IMG/VR virus record: IMGVR_UViG_3300007513_000123
Span: 1 to 32,010 of that record
Strand: one strand, 5' to 3'
From: a virus
Length of the DNA: 32,010 nt
Positions within the stretch are counted from its first letter, which is position 1; each line of letters opens with the position of its first letter. The position numbers and the translations under genes are program-made. Below are positions 23,976 to 29,924 of the stretch, piece after piece. Below the pieces are notes generated by a model. It made no database searches. It had not been told where the DNA came from and worked only from the letters and a program-made list of their open reading frames with translations.

Positions 23976-24825
23976 AGATCCAAATACAACAGAAATACCA
24001 TTTCAACCATCGACCATAGAAACCATTGACTATGCAATAACAAATTGGCTTAAAGACATGAATATTCATGCCAGTTCTAACAAGGGGTTTAGGTCTATAC
24101 CAGTTCAATGGGTAACTCCAGAAAGAGCATACTCAGTTAAAAAGAACAAAGACATAAGAGATTCGGGCGGCGCCCTGATTTTGCCGATTTTATCAATTGA
24201 AAGAACGTCGATGGAAAAGAATCTTTCGAAAAAGGGCACTTGGTGGGCAAACATTCCCCCACACGGCGACTATAAAGGTGGCTCTATAGTTATTGCACGA
24301 AACATAAATCAAAAAAAGACGTCAGAATTCGCTAGCGCAGATGCAAAATATAATAAAAAGCAATTCAACTATCCACGTAAAAATTCGAAAGTGGTGTATG
24401 AGACAATAACAATTCCAATGCCGGTATACGTTGATGTCACTTATAAAATTACTGCTCGTACAGAATATCAGCAGCAGATGAATGAAGTGATTCAGCCGTT
24501 TATAACAAAGTTTGGTAGCATTAATCATTTCACCGTCAAGCATGATGGGCACAAGTTTGAATCTTTTATGCAAGCAGACTTTGCTCAAGAGAGTAATATA
24601 GCGGAGATTGGAGAGGAAGAACAATATTATCAAACAGCGTTTGAAGTAAACGTTTTGGGTTATTTGGTTGGTGGAGGCACAAATCAGGACAGCCCAAAAA
24701 TGGTTGTTAGAGAAAATGCAGTAGAAGTAAAAATCAGCAGGGAACGCACTTTACTTGGCGATGAACTTGAGGGTGCCGGTAGAAATAAAAATAAAGCCGG
24801 GATTGACGGGAAGTATCGTTCTTAA
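23965..24825 (+). CDS. gp15: Tail terminator / sheath stabiliser (gp15-like)
   Basis: About 286 residues from the ATG at 23965; the frame is open upstream to 23929, but MANKDPN with GAGAGG upstream is the better start. Similar in length to T4 gp15 (272). Family-type blocks are PVYVDVTYKITARTEYQQQM (the N-terminal Pro at about 157), NEVIQPFITKFG, FTVKHDGHKFESFM and a YQTAFEVNVLGYLVGGG strand pair. gp15 forms the hexamer that ends the tail tube and sheath and docks to the neck. The gene sits between the gp14-like and sheath genes, as in T4-related phages, and a spacer with a putative promoter follows. Confidence 0.8.
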   Translation: MANKDPNTTEIPFQPSTIETIDYAITNWLKDMNIHASSNKGFRSIPVQWVTPERAYSVKKNKDIRDSGGALILPILSIERTSMEKNLSKKGTWWANIPPHGDYKGGSIVIARNINQKKTSEFASADAKYNKKQFNYPRKNSKVVYETITIPMPVYVDVTYKITARTEYQQQMNEVIQPFITKFGSINHFTVKHDGHKFESFMQADFAQESNIAEIGEEEQYYQTAFEVNVLGYLVGGGTNQDSPKMVVRENAVEVKISRERTLLGDELEGAGRNKNKAGIDGKYRS

Positions 24826-24850
24826 AATAAGGTATTTGAGTTTCTATGCA

Positions 24851-24860
24851 ACTATTTATT
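24851..24860 (+). promoter_or_regulatory. Putative late promoter element ACTATTTATT
   Basis: Copy of the shared intergenic element, 33 bases before the sheath start; AAGGAG lies between. No terminator is seen before it, so readthrough from the neck genes is likely as well. Confidence 0.5.
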
Positions 24861-24893
24861 AGAGAAAATCTTTAGTTTAAGGAGATCATAAAC

Positions 24894-27764
24894 ATGTCAG
24901 TAAAGAGATTTAAATTTGTTTCGCCCGGAGTGTTTATTAATGAAATTGATAACTCTCAACTCCCGCGAACCCAAAACAAGTTAGGACCAGTTATTATTGG
25001 ACGCACATTACGAGGACCAGCAATGCGTCCCGTAACAGTTGAGTCCCAGTCAGAATTCGTAGAGATGTTTGGACAACCCCAGCCCGGTGGTGTTGCTAAC
25101 GATGTTTGGCGTGAAGGTAATCTTCAATCACCAATGTACGCGACTTATGCTGCGATGTCATACCTAAGAAACAATGGTCCTGTTACTATGGTCCGCTTGT
25201 TGGGTAACAACCATGAAGATGCGACCGGCGCAGGCGAAGCAGGTTGGTCAGTCGCGAAAGAGGCTTACGGACTCTTTCTTTGGGATTCCGGCGCCGCACA
25301 CAATCCAGCGACTCCAGTAACTGGTACATTGGCGGCTGTTTTCTACAGCAAGCTAGGTGCGCCGGTACTTAAAGGTCCTGCGCGAAGTGGCTCCGCAGAC
25401 AATATGACTCACGTTAGCGGTACCGGTGGTGCTATTAAAAGTGTTGGCGACGACCGAGAGTTTATGATGACGATTTGGAATACAGCCGCAGGTTCTACTG
25501 CCGCTGTTAGTAAAGATATTACGACTTCATTCAACTTTAATAAAAGATCAAGCAAATTCATTAGAAAGGTGTTTAATACAAATCCGGCTCTTTTAGACGC
25601 AACTAGTATTGCAGCAGAGAACCGAAAAGATTATTTCTTGGGTCAAACCTTTGAGAATACCCTTGTTGATTACCTAGGTAATTCAGATGCAGGCTCTGTT
25701 CTTGGAATAGTTGCTCCACTACGCGAAAAGTCTGGTGGCTCCAATAGAGCAGGTAATGATTTCCGTATGGCTGCAACTGCTGGAACCACTGGCTGGATCT
25801 TTTCTCAAGACTTGACCGCTGATTCTGGCTCTTTTGCGCCTGCCTTATCAGATGCCGGTGCCGTAACTGGTGGTGTAGATAAACTATTTAAAATTCATGC
25901 ATTGAACAGCGGCGAGTGGGAATCTAAAAATCTTAAAGTTTCTATTCGCGACATCAAGTATGCACGAAACCCAGAAGAGAATCCGTATGGAACGTTCACC
26001 GTTGAGGTGCGTAGAGTACAAGATTCTGATATTTCACGTCAAGTTGTAGAATCATTTTCGAATTGCAATTTGAATCCCTCTTCACCAAATTACATTAAAA
26101 GAAAGATTGGTGATCAATCACTAAGCTGGAATGAAACGGAACGCCGTTACACATATCAAGGGGATTACGAGAATAATTCTCGTTTTATTCGTATTGAAAG
26201 CTCTGAAGATTTGGACGCCGCCGCGTTAGATCCCCAGTGCCTACCGTTCGGCTTCTTTGGTCCGCCGAAGTTGTCGTCTGTCAACCTTGCAGGTAACAAC
26301 GACGTCACTTGTCCAGCGAATGTACTGTTCAATGTAACAACTTCTGATGTCGATTCACTGGCTCCAGCAGGAAACAAGTTCAAAGCCTATGATGAAATCG
26401 AGTTGCAGCTTGATTTTCCTGAGTGCCCAATTCGAAAGAATAGTGCTTCTGGCTCCCTTTCTAACAGAAAGCAAGCCTATTGGGGAGCATATACACAAGA
26501 GCCAAGCAACGATAAGACAACTAACGCTTCTTGGGGCGACCACATGTATCCTCTCCCTGATTCACTTGGTACAGATAGTGATCTAGTAGAGGCATCCTGT
26601 TGGGCATTTTCGCTTGATGATATTAAGTTGAGCGGATCGAATAATGCCGATGCTCTCTGGGCAGCAGGTAACCGCAAGGCGAACGATTCTATCAGTGTGA
26701 CCTCCAGTTGGAGCGGCACATTGGACCAGGGTTGTGATAAATTTACAATGCCGCTGTGGGGTGGTTTTGACGGTCATAACATTAATGTACTTGATCCGTA
26801 TGCTCCAGATGTTGTAATGGCATCAGACTCCACAGACAAGACCGATTCTTCGTTCTACTCCATCAAGAAAGCAATTGATGCTTGTTCTTCGCAGGAAGAG
26901 GTTGAATTTAATTTGATGGCAATGCCAGGAATCACACACCGAGTACTCAATCGCCACATGGTAGACGTTTGTGAATCCCGTGGTGATGCACTGGCAGTGT
27001 TGGACATCGCAGGGGGCTATAAACCCCGCGCTAACCGCTCTGCGGGTGACGCTTTTAGCTCATATGGCGGTACGGTTGATGCTACTCTTGACGAGATTGA
27101 TGAGCTACAAATTAATTCAAGTTATGCTTGTACTTATTATCCTTGGGTGCAAATTAAGGATTCCGCCACCGACGCTGTTCTGTGGTCACCTCCTTCGGTT
27201 GTTGCACTTGGTACTTTCGCTAGTTCCGAGAGGAAATCAGATGTTTGGTTTGCCCCAGCCGGTTTCACTAGGGGTGGACTGACAGAAGGTTCAGCGGGCA
27301 TGCCAGTACTTGGTGTTCGAGATCGCCTCACTGCAAAAGATCGTGACGATCTATATGCAGCTAGGGTCAATCCGATTGCCAGCTTCCCGGCAGAGGGTAT
27401 TGTAATCTTTGGTCAAAAGACAATGCAGGTAACAGCTTCCGCTCTCGATAGGATTAATGTCCGTCGCTTGATGATTTACGTCAAGAAAGAGATTTCGCGA
27501 ATGGCTGCAACCACACTTTTCGAGCCGAACGTCCAAAGAACTTGGTTTAACTTTACTTCAAGAGTTGAGCCTTTCCTTCAGGGCGTCAAGGCAGGTCTAG
27601 GACTGGAAGACTTTAAGGTTGTGTTGGATGAAACCACAACCACACCAGACTTGGTTGATCGTAACATTATGTATGCTAAGATCCTCCTGAAACCAACAAA
27701 AGCTATTGAATATATTGCGATTGACTTCGTGATTACAAATAGTGGAGCTTCTTTCGAAGATTAA
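24894..27764 (+). CDS. gp18: Tail sheath protein (gp18-like)
   Basis: 956 residues against 659 in T4. The N-terminus FVSPGVFINEIDNSQLPRTQ (8-27) followed by LGPVIIGRTLRGPAMRPV is the classical start of contractile sheaths. The C-terminal domain (from about 845) has ALDRINVRRLMIYVKKEISR, a WFNFTSRVEPFLQ block and a final strand IEYIAIDFVITNSGASFED, the parts that join neighbouring subunits in the sheath. The extra length lies in the middle and probably forms surface domains. Sheath subunits contract to drive the tube through the envelope. The start ATG follows AAGGAG. A hairpin with a short T-rich tail follows the stop. Confidence 0.93.
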   Translation: MSVKRFKFVSPGVFINEIDNSQLPRTQNKLGPVIIGRTLRGPAMRPVTVESQSEFVEMFGQPQPGGVANDVWREGNLQSPMYATYAAMSYLRNNGPVTMVRLLGNNHEDATGAGEAGWSVAKEAYGLFLWDSGAAHNPATPVTGTLAAVFYSKLGAPVLKGPARSGSADNMTHVSGTGGAIKSVGDDREFMMTIWNTAAGSTAAVSKDITTSFNFNKRSSKFIRKVFNTNPALLDATSIAAENRKDYFLGQTFENTLVDYLGNSDAGSVLGIVAPLREKSGGSNRAGNDFRMAATAGTTGWIFSQDLTADSGSFAPALSDAGAVTGGVDKLFKIHALNSGEWESKNLKVSIRDIKYARNPEENPYGTFTVEVRRVQDSDISRQVVESFSNCNLNPSSPNYIKRKIGDQSLSWNETERRYTYQGDYENNSRFIRIESSEDLDAAALDPQCLPFGFFGPPKLSSVNLAGNNDVTCPANVLFNVTTSDVDSLAPAGNKFKAYDEIELQLDFPECPIRKNSASGSLSNRKQAYWGAYTQEPSNDKTTNASWGDHMYPLPDSLGTDSDLVEASCWAFSLDDIKLSGSNNADALWAAGNRKANDSISVTSSWSGTLDQGCDKFTMPLWGGFDGHNINVLDPYAPDVVMASDSTDKTDSSFYSIKKAIDACSSQEEVEFNLMAMPGITHRVLNRHMVDVCESRGDALAVLDIAGGYKPRANRSAGDAFSSYGGTVDATLDEIDELQINSSYACTYYPWVQIKDSATDAVLWSPPSVVALGTFASSERKSDVWFAPAGFTRGGLTEGSAGMPVLGVRDRLTAKDRDDLYAARVNPIASFPAEGIVIFGQKTMQVTASALDRINVRRLMIYVKKEISRMAATTLFEPNVQRTWFNFTSRVEPFLQGVKAGLGLEDFKVVLDETTTTPDLVDRNIMYAKILLKPTKAIEYIAIDFVITNSGASFED

Positions 27765-27772
27765 TAATAAAG

Positions 27773-27799
27773 GTTAAGGTGATATTAAGTCGCCTTAAC
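27773..27799 (+). terminator. Stem-loop after the sheath gene, weak terminator
   Basis: Ten-base-pair stem GTTAAGGTGA (27773-27782) with TCGCCTTAAC (27790-27799), loop TATTAAG, followed by an imperfect T-rich stretch. The T tract is poor, so it may only attenuate or protect RNA ends. The 3' arm overlaps a putative promoter element by two bases. Confidence 0.5.
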
Positions 27800-27807
27800 T
27801 ATTTATT
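27798..27807 (+). promoter_or_regulatory. Putative late promoter element ACTATTTATT
   Basis: Copy of the shared intergenic element 35 bases before the tube gene start. A variant, ACTGTTTATA, follows at 27817-27826, 16 bases before the same start, so this highly expressed gene may have two elements. Confidence 0.5.
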
Positions 27808-27842
27808 AATAACAAAACTGTTTATATAGGAGAAAAAAATAA

Positions 27843-28355
27843 ATGGCTGAAAAATTTTGGACAGACTCAACCGCCGAGCCAAAAAGAGCGTATCGATGGA
27901 CAGTTCTTCTGGGAACGGATAGAAACAATCTAGCTCACTTTGTGGCGAAGAAGGTTACAAAGCCCAGTTTCACGGTGACTGAAACCGCGCATTCATATCT
28001 AAATCACAAGTTTTACTATCCCGGTAGATTGGAGTGGAACACTGTTACGCTAACGTTGGCAGATGCGATATTCCCAAACTCCGCTGAGGTTGTACGAAAT
28101 ATGTTGGAAGATTCCGGTTACCACATTCCAGATCGTGGTAACTATGCTACAATTGGTAAAAACAAGTCCGTAGGTGCATTGGGAGTTGTACAAATCACCC
28201 AGCATGATTCAGACGGAAACCCAATTGAATATTGGAAGCTACATAATGCTTGGATAAAAGATGCTAAGTTTGGCGATCTCGACTATGAGTCTGATGATAT
28301 GCTTGAAGTCGAGTTGGAAATTCGTTACGACTACGCTGAACTAGTTCAGGCTTAA
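27843..28355 (+). CDS. gp19: Tail tube protein (gp19-like)
   Basis: 170 residues, nearly the T4 gp19 length (163). Tube-family features are AYRWTVLLG (20-28), KKVTKPSFTV (about 41-50), the YYPGRLEWNTVTLTLAD block (about 63-79) and the C-terminal strand pair AWIKDAKFGDLDYESDDMLE (about 140-159) ending in VELEIRYDYAEL. It forms the inner tube through which DNA passes. It follows the sheath gene as in T4 and has an AGGAG site. The spacer behind it (28356-28431) is AT-rich and holds only an imperfect element, ACTATTTTATT at 28356. Confidence 0.93.
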   Translation: MAEKFWTDSTAEPKRAYRWTVLLGTDRNNLAHFVAKKVTKPSFTVTETAHSYLNHKFYYPGRLEWNTVTLTLADAIFPNSAEVVRNMLEDSGYHIPDRGNYATIGKNKSVGALGVVQITQHDSDGNPIEYWKLHNAWIKDAKFGDLDYESDDMLEVELEIRYDYAELVQA

Positions 28356-28431
28356 ACTATTTTATTCTTAACATTATTTAATAAATCTTCTATTATATAA
28401 ACAAAGTTATTTCACAAAAAAGAGGTGATAA

Positions 28432-29292
28432 ATGTCAAGGAATAATGAAGCTCGCACTGGGGCAACCCCCGCAGCGGACACCCCACCAGAGCAAATGCTC
28501 TCCACAGCAGCCGAGGAGAGTCCCTCTCCAATGCAATTTACTACTCCAACCGAGTTTGTTGATTTACCGTCAAGAGGTCGTTTTTACTCCGAGGATAGTA
28601 CACTCCATGGAAAAGAAAGTATTGAAATTCGCTATATGACGGCGAAGGATGAAGATATTTTAACATCAAAATCCCTGTTAAAGAAGGGACTAGCAATCGA
28701 TCGACTCCTCCAGAACATTCTGGTTGACAAAACGATTCGTTTAAGCGATATGTTAATTGGCGATAAGAACGCTTTAGTGGTCGCTGCCAGAATCTCTGGC
28801 TACGGAAGTGAATACAACACTAAAGTAACTTGCCCTGCGTGCTCACTAGTGCAACAATATGAATTTGATCTAGACGAGCAGGAGATTATTGAAGGTGGGG
28901 ATAGTTTGAATGCCACTCCCACTGGCAATGGCACGTGGGTGGTAGACTGTCCTAAATCTGGTGTTAAGGTTGAAGTGCGACTTTTGACAGGAGCAGACGA
29001 GAAATGGTTAACCACAACACAGGCAAATCGAAAGAAGAATAAGCTTCCGGAATCGACCGCAACGGATCAACTTAAACTGATGATCAAATCAGTGAATGGT
29101 GATGAGAAACAGGCATCTATTAATAAATTTATTAATTCAATGCCCGCTCAGGATGCAAGATTTGTGCGATCCGCATACGAAGAACTAATGCCCGATATTG
29201 ATCTGTCGCAGCATTTTGACTGTCAAGAGTGTGGATTTGACATGGACATGGAGGTTCCGTTCACAACGGACTTTTTTTGTCCTAAGCGATAA
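28432..29292 (+). CDS. gp26: gp26-like baseplate / tail assembly protein
   Basis: 286 residues. After a Pro/Ala/Glu-rich N-terminus comes FVDLPSRGRFY (42-52) and IEIRYMTAKDEDILTSKSLL (64-83), the signature I know from T4 gp26-type baseplate-hub proteins of marine myoviruses. C134/C137 (CPAC) and C264/C267 (CQEC) could bind one zinc. The gene starts after AGAGGTG. Its last codons read through a run of seven T (29272-29278), and an open frame in the +1 phase continues downstream to 29485. It lies between the tube gene and the tape measure gene, where non-T4 tailed phages encode frameshifted tail-assembly chaperones, so a chaperone role is a real alternative to a hub subunit. Confidence 0.78.
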   Translation: MSRNNEARTGATPAADTPPEQMLSTAAEESPSPMQFTTPTEFVDLPSRGRFYSEDSTLHGKESIEIRYMTAKDEDILTSKSLLKKGLAIDRLLQNILVDKTIRLSDMLIGDKNALVVAARISGYGSEYNTKVTCPACSLVQQYEFDLDEQEIIEGGDSLNATPTGNGTWVVDCPKSGVKVEVRLLTGADEKWLTTTQANRKKNKLPESTATDQLKLMIKSVNGDEKQASINKFINSMPAQDARFVRSAYEELMPDIDLSQHFDCQECGFDMDMEVPFTTDFFCPKR

Positions 29293-29485
29293 GTACGTTG
29301 AAAGCGTATATGAACAGATTTTTCTCTTAAAGCACCACGGCGGCTGGAGCTTTGTTGAAGCATATAGTCTCCCAATACAGATTCGTCACTGGTTTGTTCG
29401 TCGTTTAAGTAAACAATTCGAGCAAGAAAAAGCAGAGATGGATAAGGCTAAAGCGAAAGCCCAGTCCCAAGCAAAGAGAAAATGA
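29270..29485 (+). CDS. Downstream frame of the tail-assembly pair (gp51-like), probably reached by frameshift
   Basis: About 70 protein-like residues in the +1 phase relative to the gp26-like gene: VLSDKYVESVYEQIFLLKHH, GGWSFVEAYSLPIQIRHWFV, then a Lys/Ala/Glu-rich coiled end. The part before 29270 in this frame (formal starts ATG 29198, GTG 29231, TTG 29237) is only an out-of-phase shadow of the upstream gene. No good ribosome binding site precedes any of those starts, and no ATG, GTG or TTG follows until near the end. So independent translation is unlikely and a shift on the T run is the simplest route, giving a fusion of about 350 residues. The sequence recalls short gp51-type hub-assembly proteins of marine T4-like phages. 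A terminator follows directly. Confidence 0.62.
   Translation, partial: TFFVLSDKYVESVYEQIFLLKHHGGWSFVEAYSLPIQIRHWFVRRLSKQFEQEKAEMDKAKAKAQSQAKRK
29272..29278 (+). other. Candidate programmed frameshift site (seven T run)
   Basis: In the upstream frame the codons are GAC TTT TTT TGT. A +1 slip or a -2 slip of the Phe tRNA keeps perfect TTT pairing and enters the downstream frame. A -1 slip would reach TAA within two codons. The zero frame itself ends four codons after the run. Confidence 0.5.
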
Positions 29486-29489
29486 TATA

Positions 29490-29514
29490 AGGGCGCTATC
29501 CGGCGCCCTTTTTT
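29490..29514 (+). terminator. Rho-independent terminator after the tail-assembly genes
   Basis: Seven-base-pair GC-rich stem AGGGCGC (29490-29496) with GCGCCCT (29503-29509), loop TATCCG, then a run of T. It starts four bases after the stop of the downstream frame. Confidence 0.88.
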
Positions 29515-29526
29515 CTTTATAAAAGA

Positions 29527-29536
29527 ACTATTTATA
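29527..29536 (+). promoter_or_regulatory. Putative late promoter element ACTATTTATA
   Basis: Copy of the shared intergenic element, 13 bases after the terminator and 31 bases before the GTG start of the next gene. It would open the tape-measure unit. Confidence 0.5.
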
Positions 29537-29567
29537 TTTGCATTAATATATTATTGGAGTTTCCCAA

Positions 29568-29906
29568 GTGTCAGAAGAGCAAAAAGATTTAACCCCTATA
29601 GTAATTGACTTAAACGCTGCCAAATCTGGCGAGCTAAAAGAATTCAATCCGTTGGCTATGCTTAAACATGGCGTTGGAGCCCTATTATCTATGATGTTCG
29701 GAGGCTCCGCTGTGCCTGTGAAACTTAGAGGGTCAAAAAGCGATGTAAAAGCATTTGCCAAGGCTTTGGGGAATGAGAAGAGATATATCGACGCCTATAG
29801 AAAGTATGGTCTTAATGACGCAAGAACATATAAAAACAAATATAAACTCAATAATGCTATTAAGGATTTCAATAAAAAGACGGGCTTGAAATGGCCATTT
29901 AAATAA
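29568..29906 (+). CDS. Small conserved-type protein preceding the tape measure gene (GTG start)
   Basis: 112 residues, start GTG with TTGGAG upstream; there is no ATG in a better place. The N-terminal half has VIDLNAAKSG and a short hydrophobic stretch, LKHGVGALLSMMFGGSAVPV (about 32-51). The C-terminal half is basic and helical: VKAFAKALGNEKRYIDAYRK and YGLNDARTYKNKYKLNNAIK, ending in KKTGLKWPFK. I recall this C-terminal pattern from small proteins next to tape measure genes in marine phages, without a known function. A role as tape-measure partner or chaperone is plausible from position alone. The next gene starts 18 bases after its stop. Confidence 0.65.
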   Translation: MSEEQKDLTPIVIDLNAAKSGELKEFNPLAMLKHGVGALLSMMFGGSAVPVKLRGSKSDVKAFAKALGNEKRYIDAYRKYGLNDARTYKNKYKLNNAIKDFNKKTGLKWPFK

Positions 29907-29924
29907 TTAGGGAAAGCTAAATGA

